A stretch of DNA of 64,000 bases from Methanosarcina barkeri 3 (GCF_000970305.1 NZ_CP009517.1:2666001-2730000), one strand, 5' to 3'; positions 8,643 to 20,755 are shown, counted from the first letter of the stretch. A program made the numbers and translations. The notes: generated from the sequence alone by a model not told the origin.

Positions 8643-9662
8643 ATGATGTTACGAAATAGAAAAATTGCCGTAAATATGCTAATTGCGGCAGTTTTGATAA
8701 TGAACATACTGTTAATGCCAGTGGTATCTGCTTACGAAACTCCTGACTATGATTGGAAGCTGAAAAAAGCGGTCTCTTATGGTGGAATAAATGCATATAC
8801 AGCTGCTACTGTTGGTCGTTTTACTGCACCATATATTCCTTCAAGGAACGCATATGAATACAATTACCGTATAACTGGCGTGGGAGAAACACGTACTTCT
8901 AGCGGGGGATCTACAGCAGCGTGCAGGGTTCAGGCTGTTGAAATAAAAGAATTAGAAAATAAGGCAAACCAGGCAATGTGGACTAGCACAGATTCACAGC
9001 GCATAGGTGCATGGCCCAGATCTGACGGTAATAGTGCTTATTATGCAGACGTTGCCTATACAATATCTTCTATTGCAATCAGTTATATAAACTCTTATGC
9101 AAATTTTGCTATTTCAGCGGCTACTCTTGTATCTTCTCTGCTCAGCGGTTGTGATGAGCAACAAGATGGGGAGACTATATGGCGAGAGTGGGAATATGAT
9201 CCAGATAAAACAGACGTTGGACATTTTTTCTGGTGGCTTAATGACATCAAGCCGGGTCAAACGGTTAAATTCTCTGTAGGAGACTACTTATTTGGTCCAT
9301 CTTATGAAGTAGCAGGTGTTAAATGGACATTTACCGTAACGGCTCCAAGTCGTGCTCCGAGTAAAATGACTGAAGTAGAAAAGAAAAAGTACGGGATAGA
9401 AGTAATTCCTTTGAATCAACTGAAGACGCGTTCAAGTGAGCTTAATCTAGCCCCGGAAACAGTCGAAGAGTTGATTGAATATGGAGAACCTGTGTATGTT
9501 GCACACAACCTTCCTGTTGAAGTGGTTTCATGTGAGCCTATTGATAAAGAAGAAGTAATCTCTAAACTTCTGGAAGGCAGTAAGTATTCAAGGAAGGAGT
9601 TGTTCGGACCTGTAAACCCATTTGTTAATAAAACAAATAAAAGTGAGGAATCTCTTTCTTGA
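8643..9662 (+). CDS. Secreted protein of unknown function
   Basis: 339 aa, or 338 from the second ATG. GAGAGGTGAATT supplies the ribosome site. Residues 1-31 form a signal peptide ending VVSA. The mature part has no family I recognise. It is rich in Tyr, Ser and Thr, with a Cys pair (C95, C177 region) and a more charged C-terminal third (TEVEKKKYGIEVIPLNQLKT). A mildly hydrophobic stretch, ISSIAISYINSYANFAISAA, may be a surface or membrane patch. It overlaps the next gene by 4 nt (TTGA), so the two are probably co-translated and may work together at the cell surface. Both lie in a block bracketed by ahbD 5' copies. Confidence 0.7.
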   Translation: MMLRNRKIAVNMLIAAVLIMNILLMPVVSAYETPDYDWKLKKAVSYGGINAYTAATVGRFTAPYIPSRNAYEYNYRITGVGETRTSSGGSTAACRVQAVEIKELENKANQAMWTSTDSQRIGAWPRSDGNSAYYADVAYTISSIAISYINSYANFAISAATLVSSLLSGCDEQQDGETIWREWEYDPDKTDVGHFFWWLNDIKPGQTVKFSVGDYLFGPSYEVAGVKWTFTVTAPSRAPSKMTEVEKKKYGIEVIPLNQLKTRSSELNLAPETVEELIEYGEPVYVAHNLPVEVVSCEPIDKEEVISKLLEGSKYSRKELFGPVNPFVNKTNKSEESLS

Positions 9663-10189
9663 AAAATAAAATCTGGACTGTTTTAATAGTTGCTATATCC
9701 CTTGCAACTATTTTATTTTTCTTTTACGAAGTAGATAATCGCTCCGATAATTCTTCTGGAAATAATTGTGGAAGGATTAACAGACAGCCTGGATCAGAAA
9801 TACTAAGAAAAATATACGTAAATGACAGCAATTTTCAAAACCTGACAAAAGGAAATTATTCAGGCTCAGGTGGAATCTTCAATGAAACAGGGGAATCTGT
9901 AGCATATATCAGGATTAATGGCTCGTATATTCACGAAGCCACTATTGAGATGCAAAACGGGACATTAAAAGCCATTGGGCCGGATGATTCCCTGGAAGAT
10001 CTTTATAGGGAAGCTGATTCCCTGAACGGGTCCGTAATATCCGTTAATTCGCAAATCACCGGTGGAGAATTCTATATAATAACTATCGACACGCCAAACG
10101 AAACAGTGAAATCCATTGAGAAAGTGGACAAGTTGCCTGAATGGACAGGAACTGAAGAAGTAGTTTCAGAGGAACTTATTGGTAAGTAA
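9659..10189 (+). CDS. Membrane-anchored extracellular protein of unknown function
   Basis: 176 aa starting at TTG 9659, which overlaps the previous stop (TTGA). GAGG lies 9 nt upstream. One N-terminal transmembrane segment (about 5-23, IWTVLIVAISLATILFFFY) is followed by an extracellular domain with many N-x-S/T sequons (NSS, NLT, NYS, NET, NGS, NGT). This fits an S-layer-associated or glycosylated protein. I do not recognise the fold. Tight coupling to the 8643 gene suggests a shared role. Confidence 0.65.
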   Translation: MKNKIWTVLIVAISLATILFFFYEVDNRSDNSSGNNCGRINRQPGSEILRKIYVNDSNFQNLTKGNYSGSGGIFNETGESVAYIRINGSYIHEATIEMQNGTLKAIGPDDSLEDLYREADSLNGSVISVNSQITGGEFYIITIDTPNETVKSIEKVDKLPEWTGTEEVVSEELIGK

Positions 10190-10614
10190 AAATTGGTTTC
10201 CATTTGAGTTATTTACGTTCGAACTGTTCCCATTAAGGTTTCTATAAACCCAAAAAGCAAAGAGGGACTGAGAAAGCCCAATCAGATTCTAATAATCGTC
10301 AAAAGATAAAGAAAAGCTGTGTTTGTGCCCCCTCTTTTCCGCGTTTTTTTCACTGTTAATCATTTAATGATAGAGCCTTCAGTCCTCCCTTAGACGGAGA
10401 CTTTATCTTTTTTCTCTTTTACAAGTAATCATCTGAAATGAGAGAATATTAATATTACTTTATTAATATGACCTCTCAAGTTTAAATTACATTAACTCGG
10501 TCAAACTGAATCTCCCCCATATTCAGCCCTTAGATTATGATTTTAACTTTCAGATAATCGTTAATTTGTAAATCTCATTAAACTTTGATTGCCATTAATA
10601 AAAACAGCTAATTT
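10190..10614. other. Spacer upstream of ahbD
   Basis: 425 bp without a gene. Its right part (from 10433) is the second copy of the segment duplicated at 6940-7289 and probably holds the ahbD promoter. I see no clear TATA box that I would place with confidence. Confidence 0.6.
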
Positions 10615-12224
<1,610 letters not shown>

Positions 12225-12228
12225 AATT

Positions 12229-12687
12229 ATGGATAAAACGGATGTAAAACTGCTAAAACTCGTGCAGGACGGAATTCCTATCACTCATTCCCCTTTCAAA
12301 GAGTTTGCTTCTGAACTTGGAATCAGTGAACAGGAGGTTGTAGACAGGCTTAAAAATCTCCAGAAAGCTGGGAAGATCCGCCGCTTTGCGGCTTCAATAG
12401 GACACAGAGCCATAGGCATAAAAGCCAATGCAATGTGTGTCTGGAATGTTCCCGATGAGCAGATCGAAACGGTAGGGAATATCATGGCTGAATTTCCCGA
12501 AGTTACGCACTGTTATGAACGCCCCCGCTATCCTGACTGGCAGTATAATCTGTTTACAATGGTCCATTCCTATAACCCCGAAGACTGCGAAAAAGTAGCT
12601 GAGAAGATTTCGGAAGCTACAGGAATTAAAGACTACACCCTTTTCTTCAGTGAAAAAGAGTTCAAGAAAACAGGAGTCAGGCTTTAA
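12229..12687 (+). CDS. ahbB: AhbB, siroheme decarboxylase subunit
   Basis: 152 aa from ATG 12229, with AGGTGA 5 nt upstream; an in-frame TTG at 12211 lacks a ribosome site. It is an AsnC/Lrp-like paralogue of AhbA: helix-turn-helix about 3-55 (VKLLKLVQDGIPITHSPFKE) and a ligand-binding part with RRFAASIGHRAIG and EVTHCYERPRYPDW. The conserved His and Arg residues here are the ones implicated in substrate binding in AhbB proteins. Separated from ahbA by 4 nt, so the two subunits are translated together. Confidence 0.87.
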   Translation: MDKTDVKLLKLVQDGIPITHSPFKEFASELGISEQEVVDRLKNLQKAGKIRRFAASIGHRAIGIKANAMCVWNVPDEQIETVGNIMAEFPEVTHCYERPRYPDWQYNLFTMVHSYNPEDCEKVAEKISEATGIKDYTLFFSEKEFKKTGVRL

Positions 12688-12795
12688 GTATTAAATAAGT
12701 ATTAGATAAGTATGAAATAAATATTAAATAAATATTAAATAAATATTAAATAAATATTAAATGAGTATTAAATGAGTATTAAATAAGTATTAATT
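12688..12795. repeat. Tandem 11-bp repeat between ahbB and sirC
   Basis: About ten copies of AAATAAATATT with AAATAAGTATT and AAATGAGTATT variants fill almost the whole spacer. It separates sirC from the tight ahbDAB operon, and copy-number change would alter that spacing. Confidence 0.9.
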
Positions 12796-12838
12796 ATGTG
12801 TGTTAACTAATTACTTTTATATTTTGAGGTCCCTAAAA

Positions 12839-13513
12839 ATGGCTGAAAAAAATAATTTTCTCCCCCTCATACTTGACCTTTCAGGCAGAAAAATAGTGAT
12901 TTTCGGAGGTGGGTCTGTCGGGGAACGTAAAGCCGAACTTTTCTGTGGCTGTGCGGACACTATTGTTGTCAGCCTCGACTTTTCCGAAAGGCTGAAGGAA
13001 CTTGAGGCATCAGGGCAGATCTGTCTTTCAAGGCTTGACCTTGCGGCAGCAGAAGACTCCAAACTGAGGGAAATCATTTCAGGGGCTTTTCTTGTTATTC
13101 CTGCAACCAGCAGTTCCGAACTTAACCGGAAGATTGCTGATATTGCAGGGGAAAGCGATATTTTGATTAATCAGGTAGACACTTTAGGTAATGTCGTAAT
13201 CCCATCAGTGATAAAAAGGGGAGACCTTGTAATCGGGATTTCCACTCTCGGGCACAGTCCTGCAGTCTCAAAATATACCCGCAAGCAAATTGAAAGTGTG
13301 ATAACCCCTGCATATTCCGACATGATCCGGCTTCAGGATGAGCTCAGGAGTTACCTCAAGCAGCATGTAACAGAACAGAAGCAGAGAAAGACAATTCTCT
13401 GGAAAATTCTGGAAAGTGAAGCCGTATGGAATGGTTTCTCCGAGTCTTACGAAAAAGCCGCTGAAAGAGCATACGCAATAATTTCAGGTTACCTGGAAAA
13501 TTTCGACAGATAA
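12839..13513 (+). CDS. sirC: SirC, precorrin-2 dehydrogenase (siroheme branch)
   Basis: 224 aa from ATG 12839, with TTGAGGTCC 8-10 nt upstream; the GTG at 12800 in the same frame lies in spacer sequence. An N-terminal NAD-binding Rossmann motif VIFGGGSVGERKAEL is followed by ATSSSELNRKIA and FNQVD-like INQVDTLGN and IPSVIKRGDLVIGISTLGHSPAVSK, all characteristic of the CysG-N/SirC/Met8p family. It oxidises precorrin-2 to sirohydrochlorin. Whether it also inserts iron, as Met8p does, cannot be told from sequence. The C-terminal helical part (160-224) is typical. Confidence 0.9.
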   Translation: MAEKNNFLPLILDLSGRKIVIFGGGSVGERKAELFCGCADTIVVSLDFSERLKELEASGQICLSRLDLAAAEDSKLREIISGAFLVIPATSSSELNRKIADIAGESDILINQVDTLGNVVIPSVIKRGDLVIGISTLGHSPAVSKYTRKQIESVITPAYSDMIRLQDELRSYLKQHVTEQKQRKTILWKILESEAVWNGFSESYEKAAERAYAIISGYLENFDR

Positions 13514-13692
13514 AAAGATGACCTAAAAAGATGACCTGAATCAAAATATTCTGCAAATGGAAGATTTAAATAAAATAATACGTAAACAAAATTCGTTTGT
13601 GAAAAAAGGCTTAGGAGTTGCGGACAAAGCTTAATTTACAACTCCTTATATTATTATTCTATTCCTGTATTCATTCTATCCGGAGGCTCTCT

Positions 13693-15066
13693 GTGACAGA
13701 AATCTCAAGTATGGTTATATCCCATAAAAAAGCAAAAGTTGAGGAAATGGAGTCCGCCTGGCACGGAGATCTGGACGGCTTGCTCCAGCATTTATATAAA
13801 CATGAATACGTTTATGAGTGTGTTGTCTTAAAAACCTGCAATCGTGTTGAAATTTACGTTGTTTCCCCCAAGAGCAGCAGTATTCTTTTCTCTTTTGCAA
13901 AGGAAATGGGAGCTTCCACTCATATTATGGACTTCTATGGGCATGACGAATCCCTTGAACACCTGCTCAGGCTTGCTGGCGGACTTGAATCTATGATTGT
14001 TGGGGAAGACCAGATTCTCGGGCAAATAAAGGAACTCTACGCCTATTCCAAAAAATCGGGAACGACGGGAAAAATCCTTGACACTGCCTTTGATAAAGCT
14101 ATTCAGGTAGGAAAACGTATCCGTAATGAAACACGGATCAATAAAGGGTCGGTGTCCATAGGTTCTGCAGCTGTGGATCTTGCAGAGGAGATTCTGGACG
14201 GACTCACAGGAAAAACGGTGCTCGTGATAGGGGCAGGAGAAATAGGAGTCCTTGTAGCAAAGGCCCTGGCTGAAAAGGATATCGAGGCAATCTACATTGC
14301 TAACCGTACCTTCAAGAAAGCTGAAGAAATTGCCTACGAACTGGGAGGGTACGCAGTCAGGCTCAATGATGTCCAGACTCAGCTTAAAAATGCTGATGTT
14401 GTAATTAGTGGTACAGGTGCTCCTCATTACATTTTAACTCGGGAAATAGTTGAAAAAGCCATAAAAGACCGGGATAAAACCCGTAAACTTCTCTTAATTG
14501 ATATAGCAAACCCCAGGGATATCGAGGAATCAGTTGCTGAACTCGACAACGTGGAACTATGCAATATTGACAATCTCAGAGTGATCAGTGAGAAGACGCT
14601 TAAAATGAGGAAAGAAGAAGCTAAAAAAGCCGAGGCTATAATTCAGGAGGAGATTAAGCTTTTAAATCTCCAGTACAAACGCCAGAGAGCCGATAGAATC
14701 ATTTCTGACCTTTACAAGCAAATTTACGATGTAAGGATACGAGAAAGGGAAAAAGCAGTTAACAGGCTCTGTGCTTACCATACTATAGGGGAAATCGAAA
14801 CCGAGGTGCTTGACGATCTCACTCATTCCATCGCAAACAAAATTCTTGCCGAGCCTACCAAAGTTCTCCGCCAGGCCGCAGAACTCGGAAACGACGAGTT
14901 CCTTGACGTAGTTTCAAGGATCTTCTGCCTTGAAAAAGACAGAGTAAAGGTGGAAAAAATGAAACCTGATTGCGAGAAAATGAAATCCGACTGCGGGATA
15001 AAGGTAGAAAAAATAAAACCCGATTGCGAGAGTGGGATAGATAGGATTTCTGAAAAAAGTAACTAA
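13693..15066 (+). CDS. hemA: Glutamyl-tRNA reductase
   Basis: 457 aa from GTG 13693, preceded by CGGAGG at 13680-13686. The open frame extends upstream to TTG 13618, but those residues are not family-like. C49 in KTCNRVEIY is the nucleophile that forms the thioester with glutamate. GGLESMIVGEDQILGQIKELY and the Rossmann motif VLVIGAGEIGVLVAKAL (NADPH) follow, then a C-terminal dimerisation helix. It reduces glutamyl-tRNA to glutamate-1-semialdehyde, the first committed step of C5 tetrapyrrole synthesis. The last 35-40 residues are an unusual repeated tail (KMKPDCEKMKSDC, KIKPDCES) beyond the normal end of the family. Confidence 0.95.
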   Translation: MTEISSMVISHKKAKVEEMESAWHGDLDGLLQHLYKHEYVYECVVLKTCNRVEIYVVSPKSSSILFSFAKEMGASTHIMDFYGHDESLEHLLRLAGGLESMIVGEDQILGQIKELYAYSKKSGTTGKILDTAFDKAIQVGKRIRNETRINKGSVSIGSAAVDLAEEILDGLTGKTVLVIGAGEIGVLVAKALAEKDIEAIYIANRTFKKAEEIAYELGGYAVRLNDVQTQLKNADVVISGTGAPHYILTREIVEKAIKDRDKTRKLLLIDIANPRDIEESVAELDNVELCNIDNLRVISEKTLKMRKEEAKKAEAIIQEEIKLLNLQYKRQRADRIISDLYKQIYDVRIREREKAVNRLCAYHTIGEIETEVLDDLTHSIANKILAEPTKVLRQAAELGNDEFLDVVSRIFCLEKDRVKVEKMKPDCEKMKSDCGIKVEKIKPDCESGIDRISEKSN

Positions 15067-15094
15067 TAAAAAAGGATCAGAAGTTACTAAAATT

Positions 15095-15275
15095 TGCAGA
15101 TAATTCGCAGATGATTTACACATAATTCACAGATGATTTACACATAATTCACAGATATTTTACAGGTAATTCATAGATAATTTACAGGTAATTCATAGGT
15201 AATTTACAGGTAATTTACAGATAATTCATAGATAATTTACAGGTAATTCGCAGATAATTTACAGATAATTCGCAG
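15095..15275. repeat. Tandem repeat array between hemA and hemB
   Basis: About a dozen imperfect units of roughly 15 bp (TAATTCACAGATGAT, TAATTTACAGGTAAT and variants). The spacer otherwise holds only the hemB ribosome region. Confidence 0.88.
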
Positions 15276-15287
15276 AGAAGTGATCAA

Positions 15288-16262
15288 ATGTTTCCAGATG
15301 TCAGGTTAAGACGATTGAGAAAAGGAAAGATCAGGAACCTTGTGCGTGAAACTACCTTGTCCGTAGACGACCTTGTTCAGCCTATTTTTGTGAATGAGAC
15401 TATCGATTCTGCTGTTGAAATTCCTTCCATGCCCGGAATATATAATATTCCTCTCTCCGAGGTTGCAAATGAGGCAAAAGAGATTGCAGAACTTGGAATT
15501 CCGGCGGTGATCATTTTCGGAGTTCCTGCATTTAAGGACGCGGAAGGCAGTTCTTCGTATGGGGAAACCGATGTTGTCCAGGAAGCTGTCAGGAGAATCA
15601 AAGCTGAGCTTGGAGACGAACTTGTTGTGATCACGGATGTCTGTATGTGTGAATACACAAGCCATGGACACTGCGGAATTGTTGATTTCGAAACGAAAGA
15701 AATCCTGAATGACCCTACCCTTGAAGTACTCGGAAAGATTGCAGTAAGCCACGCAAAGGCAGGTGCTGATATGGTGGCCCCGTCGTGTATGATGGATGGG
15801 ATGGTAGAAGCTATCAGGCAAGCACTTGATTTTAGCGGGTTTGAGAATATTCCGATCATGTCCTATGCCGCAAAATATCATTCATGTTTCTACGGGCCTT
15901 TCAGGGAAGCCGCTGAGTCAGGATATTCTTTCGGAGACCGTTCTACCTATCAAATGGACCCTGCAAACGGCAATGAGGCTATCAGGGAAGTAACTCTTGA
16001 TGTAGCTGAAGGCGCAGATATAATAATTGTAAAGCCAGCTCTTCCTTATCTTGATATTATCTACAGGGTCAAGACGGACTATGGGATGCCAACTGCTGCA
16101 TACAATGTAAGTGGAGAATACTCCATGATCAAAGCCGCCGCAGCTAATGGCTGGCTTGATGAAAAGAAAGCAATTTACGAATCCCTCATCTCAATCAAAA
16201 GGGCAGGAGCCGACATTATCATCACCTACTTTGCAAAAGATGCTGCCCGCATGTTGAAGTAA
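15288..16262 (+). CDS. hemB: Delta-aminolevulinic acid dehydratase (porphobilinogen synthase)
   Basis: 324 aa, the usual length. The zinc-binding cluster C119-x-C121-(7)-C129 sits in [14 protein letters not shown]. The two Schiff-base lysines are K196 (YAAKYHS) and K249 ([10 protein letters not shown]), at the same places as in E. coli HemB. The enzyme condenses two 5-aminolevulinate molecules to porphobilinogen in the cytoplasm. It follows hemA and precedes hemL, completing glutamyl-tRNA to porphobilinogen in three neighbouring genes. Confidence 0.96.
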   Translation: MFPDVRLRRLRKGKIRNLVRETTLSVDDLVQPIFVNETIDSAVEIPSMPGIYNIPLSEVANEAKEIAELGIPAVIIFGVPAFKDAEGSSSYGETDVVQEAVRRIKAELGDELVVITDVCMCEYTSHGHCGIVDFETKEILNDPTLEVLGKIAVSHAKAGADMVAPSCMMDGMVEAIRQALDFSGFENIPIMSYAAKYHSCFYGPFREAAESGYSFGDRSTYQMDPANGNEAIREVTLDVAEGADIIIVKPALPYLDIIYRVKTDYGMPTAAYNVSGEYSMIKAAAANGWLDEKKAIYESLISIKRAGADIIITYFAKDAARMLK

Positions 16263-16745
16263 GTGCCTCTTTTTCAGGCGCTCCTTCTTTTTAAGACTTA
16301 TTCCATTTTTTCCTCTTTCCACCTTTCTGTCTTTCAAGTCTATTGCCCATTCCACTTACGAGCCTACCAAGTTCATCAATAACTGCTTAATAGAGGGAGG
16401 CTCTGTTATAAGATAAAAAGTGAACACAGTAAGGTGTAAAGCACCTTAACTTAAAGTGCAACAAATGTATAAAATATAGTTAATATTAATATAGTTCAAC
16501 ACAGTTCTGTTTGTATAAAACATAATTTTTTCAGTATAAACTATCTCCATGTGCAATTTAAGTTCAATTCAAAAAATTAACTTAAAATTCAGAAATTAAC
16601 TTGAAATCCACAAATTAACTAAAACTTAGAAATTAACTTAAAATTCAAAAATTAACTTAAAATTCAAAAATTAACTTAAAATTCAAAAATTAACTTAAAT
16701 TTATTAATAGTTTATAGATTTTCAGTTCAATCCGGTGAGATTTCC
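16263..16745. other. Spacer between hemB and hemL
   Basis: 483 bp without a gene. It holds a small perfect hairpin TAAGGTG-TAAAG-CACCTTA at 16430-16448 and a tandem array at 16568-16703. TTTAAG and pyrimidine-rich stretches right after hemB (16280-16330) could end transcription. A separate hemL promoter is plausible but not pinned down. Confidence 0.55.
16568..16703. repeat. Tandem 19-bp repeat upstream of hemL
   Basis: About seven units of AAATTCAAAAATTAACTTA. The last four are nearly identical and the first ones diverged. It ends about 30 bp before the hemL ribosome site. Confidence 0.9.
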
Positions 16746-18020
16746 ATGATATCTGAGGTAACACTTGAGAAGTCCAGACAGATGTATGAGAAAGCAAAGA
16801 CCCTCATTCCTGGTGGGGTAAGCAGCCCTGTACGCGCAATAAAACCCTATCCGTTCTATACGGCATCAGCTAACGGTTCAAAAATAAAGGATCTTGACGG
16901 AAACGAATACATAGATTACTGTCTGGCTTACGGCCCTGCTCTTCTTGGGCACAATCACCCTGTAATAAAAGAAGCTATTAAGGCCCAGCTCGATAAAGGA
17001 TGGCTCTACGGAACTCCTACCGAGCTTGAAGTAACCCTTGCAGAGAAAATTGCAGGGTATTATCCCAGTATCGATATGCTCCGTTTCGTATCCACGGGTA
17101 CTGAAGCCACGATGAGTGCCCTTCGGCTTGCACGCGGCTTTACGGGAAGAAACAAATTCATCAAAATTGAAGGCGGATTTCACGGGGCTCATGATGCGGT
17201 TCTGGTAAAAGCAGGATCAGGAGCTACAACTCTCGGAGAGCCGGATTCGCTTGGAATACCTGCAGATTTCACGAAATATACCCTGCAAGCTCCTTATAAT
17301 GATATTGAAGCAATGTCCGAGCTTGTGGAGAAGAACAGGAACGAGCTGGCTGCGGTCATCATCGAACCAGTGCTCGGGAACATAGGTCCGATAACTCCCC
17401 TTCCCGGATACCTGGAAGAACTCAGGAAACTTACCCTGGAAAACGACGTGCTTCTTATATTCGATGAGGTTATTACCGGATTCAGGCTCGCAATGGGAGG
17501 AGCACAGGAATACTTCGGGGTTGTACCCGACATGACCACTCTTGGAAAGATCGTGGGTGGAGGGCTGCCTATTGGAGTTTTTGGAGGCAAGCGTGAAATC
17601 ATGGAAATGATCTCACCATCCGGCCCGGTCTACCAGGCAGGAACTTTCAGCGGAAGCCCCTGTTCCGTGGCTGCGGGCATTGCAGTGCTTGACTATCTGG
17701 AACAGGAAAAGATCCACGAAAAAGTCAATTCGAAAGGCGATTACATACGGGCTGTACTTGCAGAAATCGTTGAGGACGAAGGGCTTGATTACAGCGTATG
17801 CGGAATTGCTTCGATGTTCAAGATTTTCTTTGGAGCCGAACCTCACAACTACCAGGAGGCCCTGAAGTGTGATAAGGAAGGTTACCTTGCTTTCTTCCAC
17901 AGGATGCTCGCAAGCGGAGTTTTCCTCCCTCCTTCACAGTTTGAAACAAATTTCGTCTCTGCAGCTCACAGCGAAGAAGATATCGAAAAAACTCTTAAAG
18001 CATACACTGAAAATCTTTAA
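16746..18020 (+). CDS. hemL: Glutamate-1-semialdehyde 2,1-aminomutase
   Basis: 424 aa, class-III aminotransferase fold. K268 in [14 protein letters not shown] binds pyridoxal phosphate, matching K265 of E. coli Hem[29 protein letters not shown] and the TFSGSP loop are family signatures. GGTGAG lies 8 nt before the ATG. It converts glutamate-1-semialdehyde, the HemA product, to 5-aminolevulinate for HemB. Followed by hemC after 48 nt. Confidence 0.97.
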   Translation: MISEVTLEKSRQMYEKAKTLIPGGVSSPVRAIKPYPFYTASANGSKIKDLDGNEYIDYCLAYGPALLGHNHPVIKEAIKAQLDKGWLYGTPTELEVTLAEKIAGYYPSIDMLRFVSTGTEATMSALRLARGFTGRNKFIKIEGGFHGAHDAVLVKAGSGATTLGEPDSLGIPADFTKYTLQAPYNDIEAMSELVEKNRNELAAVIIEPVLGNIGPITPLPGYLEELRKLTLENDVLLIFDEVITGFRLAMGGAQEYFGVVPDMTTLGKIVGGGLPIGVFGGKREIMEMISPSGPVYQAGTFSGSPCSVAAGIAVLDYLEQEKIHEKVNSKGDYIRAVLAEIVEDEGLDYSVCGIASMFKIFFGAEPHNYQEALKCDKEGYLAFFHRMLASGVFLPPSQFETNFVSAAHSEEDIEKTLKAYTENL

Positions 18021-18068
18021 GTGTATTTATTTTAAGCAGATTTGCATCTTTGAAAACGAGGATTTAAT

Positions 18069-19019
18069 ATGATCATAGGTACGCGGGGCAGTCAGCTTGC
18101 ACTTGCCCAGGCCGAGAATGTTGCACGCCTTTTGAAAGCACAGGGCGTTGAAACCAGCTTGAAAATTATAAAAACCAGCGGAGACCGATTTACTGATAGG
18201 CCTCTGCATGCAGTATCGAGTGGAGTTGGGGCTTTTGTCAGAGAACTGGACGAAGTTATGCTTGCAGGAGAAATAGATATCGCTGTGCATTCCATGAAAG
18301 ATATGCCAACAGTTCGTCCACCTGCCCTTCCAACCGCAGCTGTTCTGAAGCGGGATACTCCATTTGATATCCTGCTGACTTATGACGGGACACCCCTGGA
18401 TGAACTGCCTGAACAGTCCATTATAGGTACCAGTTCCCTGAGGAGGACAGCCCAGATCAAGCGCTACAGGCCTGACCTTATTACTCAGGATTTAAGGGGC
18501 AATATAGATACAAGGCTCAGGAAGCTTAAAGAAGGAAAATATGATGGTATTTTGCTTGCCAAGGCAGGGCTTGAACGCCTGGGCTGGGAACTTGAAGGAG
18601 AAATTCTTTCTCCCGATTTCTTCTGCCCCTCTCCAAATCAAGGTACGGTTGCAGTTGTCACAAGGGCAGACACTGAGGCTGAAGCTGCAGTTTCCAGGCT
18701 TGACCATACCGACAGCCGGATTGCCACCGAAATTGAGCGCATCCTGATTTCCGAACTTGGGGGAGGCTGCACTACTCCTATAGGTTCTTATGCCGAAATT
18801 AAGCCTGACCGAAAAGAAATCCATGTGCGGGCAGAGGTTCTTTCCCTTGACGGAGAAGAAACTGTCGGCATAAACGAATTTATTCCTATGGCAGGAGGAA
18901 TTGAAAAAGCTAGGGAACTCGGAAGCAGACTTGTACGGATGGGTGGAAAGAGACTTGCTGAAGAAGCGCTCCTGAAGCTTTCCAGAGATTCGTGCGACTC
19001 AGATGATTTGTACGAATGA
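18069..19019 (+). CDS. hemC: Hydroxymethylbilane synthase (porphobilinogen deaminase)
   Basis: 316 aa. GTRGSQLALAQA at the N terminus, the Arg-rich substrate region GTSSLRRTAQIKRYRPDL and GNIDTRLRKL are typical. C234 in GGGCTTPIGSYAEI is the residue that carries the dipyrromethane cofactor. The enzyme polymerises four porphobilinogens to hydroxymethylbilane. The next enzyme, uroporphyrinogen III synthase (hemD), is not in this window. Confidence 0.97.
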   Translation: MIIGTRGSQLALAQAENVARLLKAQGVETSLKIIKTSGDRFTDRPLHAVSSGVGAFVRELDEVMLAGEIDIAVHSMKDMPTVRPPALPTAAVLKRDTPFDILLTYDGTPLDELPEQSIIGTSSLRRTAQIKRYRPDLITQDLRGNIDTRLRKLKEGKYDGILLAKAGLERLGWELEGEILSPDFFCPSPNQGTVAVVTRADTEAEAAVSRLDHTDSRIATEIERILISELGGGCTTPIGSYAEIKPDRKEIHVRAEVLSLDGEETVGINEFIPMAGGIEKARELGSRLVRMGGKRLAEEALLKLSRDSCDSDDLYE

Positions 19020-19070
19020 TAACACAAAATGATAATGCAAATCATATAACAGGGCAGAAAGGAGCCAGCT

Positions 19071-19976
19071 ATGTATACTCTTACAGGACTTAAACTTAAA
19101 AATCCGACCATTCTTGCAGCCGGGATACTTGGCACAACCGGGGCATCGCTGTGCAGGGTTGCACGTGAAGGAGGAGCAGGTGGCGTTGTAAGCAAATCCA
19201 TAGGTCCCATGCCTAAAACCGGGCATCCCAACCCAAGCATGGTCAAGTTTGAATGCGGATTTCTAAATGCCATGGGACTTCCGAATCCTTCCTATCCCAG
19301 TTTTCTCCAGGAACTCGATATTGCAAAAAAGGACTCAGGAGTTCCGGTGATTGCAAGCATATTCGGTGGAAACCCTGCCGAGTTTAAGGAAGTTGCCGAA
19401 GGTCTGCTCCCTGCGAAACCCGATGCTTTTGAGCTTAATGTAAGCTGCCCGCATGCAGAAGGATACGGAGCTGCAGTCGGCTCTAACCCCTGCCTTGTAG
19501 AGGCAATTACAGCCGCAGTAAAAGAAACGGTGAATGTGCCTGTATGGGTTAAGCTTACCCCTAATGTTTCTGACATTACCTGCATCGGTAGTGCGGCTGA
19601 ATCCGGAGGCGCAGATGCGGTTGTTGCAATTAATACCTTAAAAGGGATGGCTATAGATATCGAGTCCGGATATCCTGTCCTGGGAAACCGTTCAGGCGGG
19701 CTTTCAGGAAAAGCCGTCAAACCCGTAGCTGTCAAATGTGTTTATGACCTCTATACGGCCCTAGAGATCCCTGTAATAGGAGTAGGAGGAGTATCCTCCT
19801 GGCAAGATGCAGTAGAAATGATGATGGCAGGAGCTGCGGCTGTCCAGGTCGGATCGGCTGTTTATGACAGACTTGATATCTTCTCTGAAATCAGTAAAGG
19901 TATCGAAACTTTCCTGCAGAGGAAAGGATATTCGGATGTAAAAGAATTAATAGGACTTTCCCATGAGATGGTCTGA
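19071..19976 (+). CDS. pyrD: Dihydroorotate dehydrogenase B, catalytic subunit
   Basis: 301 aa, preceded by AGAAAGGAG. FMN-binding TIM barrel of class 1B: N-terminal [13 protein letters not shown], the NVSCP motif with C126 as the expected catalytic base, [10 protein letters not shown], and [23 protein letters not shown] for phosphate binding. It oxidises dihydroorotate to orotate in pyrimidine synthesis and passes electrons to PyrK. The stop overlaps the pyrK start by 1 nt (TGATG). The 51-nt gap after hemC suggests possible readthrough from the heme cluster. Confidence 0.95.
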   Translation: MYTLTGLKLKNPTILAAGILGTTGASLCRVAREGGAGGVVSKSIGPMPKTGHPNPSMVKFECGFLNAMGLPNPSYPSFLQELDIAKKDSGVPVIASIFGGNPAEFKEVAEGLLPAKPDAFELNVSCPHAEGYGAAVGSNPCLVEAITAAVKETVNVPVWVKLTPNVSDITCIGSAAESGGADAVVAINTLKGMAIDIESGYPVLGNRSGGLSGKAVKPVAVKCVYDLYTALEIPVIGVGGVSSWQDAVEMMMAGAAAVQVGSAVYDRLDIFSEISKGIETFLQRKGYSDVKELIGLSHEMV

Positions 19977-20755
19977 TGCTTCCTCTTAATGCTACAATAA
20001 CAAGGATAGATGAAGAGTCCCCTTCGGTAAGGACTTTCTTCTTTGATTTCCAGTTTGAGACCATGAAGCCCGGCCAATTTGTAATGGTCTGGGTCAGGGG
20101 TGTGGACGAGGTGCCAATGGGCCTCTCGAGTAAGAATTCCATAACTGTCCAGAAAGTGGGGGAGGCAACTTCAAAACTTTTTGAGTTGAAAGAAGGGAAT
20201 TCTTTCGGGTTAAGAGGACCTTTCGGAAAGGGCTTTTCCCTACCTTCAGAAGGAGAAAAAACTCTGGTTATTGCAGGAGGGGTCGGAGCTGCTCCCCTTG
20301 CTCCTTATGCCGAGGCAGCGAAGAGTGCAGGCTCGGAGGTGCATACTGTGCTTGGAGCGCGGAGTGCGGATGACCTTCTTTTTGAGAAACTCTTTGCAAA
20401 AACAGGAAAAATCTTCATTTCTACGGATGACGGCTCAAAGGGAACAAAGGGCTTTGTGACCGATGTGCTAAGTAGCCTCGACCTTTCAGTTTATGACAAA
20501 ATTGCGGTCTGCGGGCCGGAAATAATGATGGCTTCGGTTTTCAGGCTCCTTGAAGACAGAAAAGTTCTTGAAAAATCCGAATTCAGCCTTCACCGCTATT
20601 TCAAATGTGGTTTAGGAGTTTGCGGGGCATGCTGTATAGATAAGTCCGGGCTCAGGGTTTGCAGGGACGGACCTGTGTTTTCAGGTGTGCAGCTCCTGAA
20701 TTCCGAACTTGGAAAGTATACCCGGGATGCCAGTGGGCGAAGAGTTAAAATTTAA
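19976..20755 (+). CDS. pyrK: Dihydroorotate dehydrogenase B, electron transfer subunit
   Basis: 259 aa. Ferredoxin-reductase-like: FAD domain (about 1-95, [28 protein letters not shown]), NAD domain ([25 protein letters not shown]) and a C-terminal 2Fe-2S motif in [20 protein letters not shown]. It takes electrons from the PyrD flavin to NAD+. Translational coupling with pyrD through the 1-nt overlap fits the known PyrD2K2 complex. Confidence 0.95.
   Translation: MLPLNATITRIDEESPSVRTFFFDFQFETMKPGQFVMVWVRGVDEVPMGLSSKNSITVQKVGEATSKLFELKEGNSFGLRGPFGKGFSLPSEGEKTLVIAGGVGAAPLAPYAEAAKSAGSEVHTVLGARSADDLLFEKLFAKTGKIFISTDDGSKGTKGFVTDVLSSLDLSVYDKIAVCGPEIMMASVFRLLEDRKVLEKSEFSLHRYFKCGLGVCGACCIDKSGLRVCRDGPVFSGVQLLNSELGKYTRDASGRRVKI

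Noticed and set aside
12688-12795. Possible CRISPR array between ahbB and sirC
   Set aside because: Units are directly adjacent 11-mers without unique spacers. The same holds for every other array in the window, and no cas gene is present.
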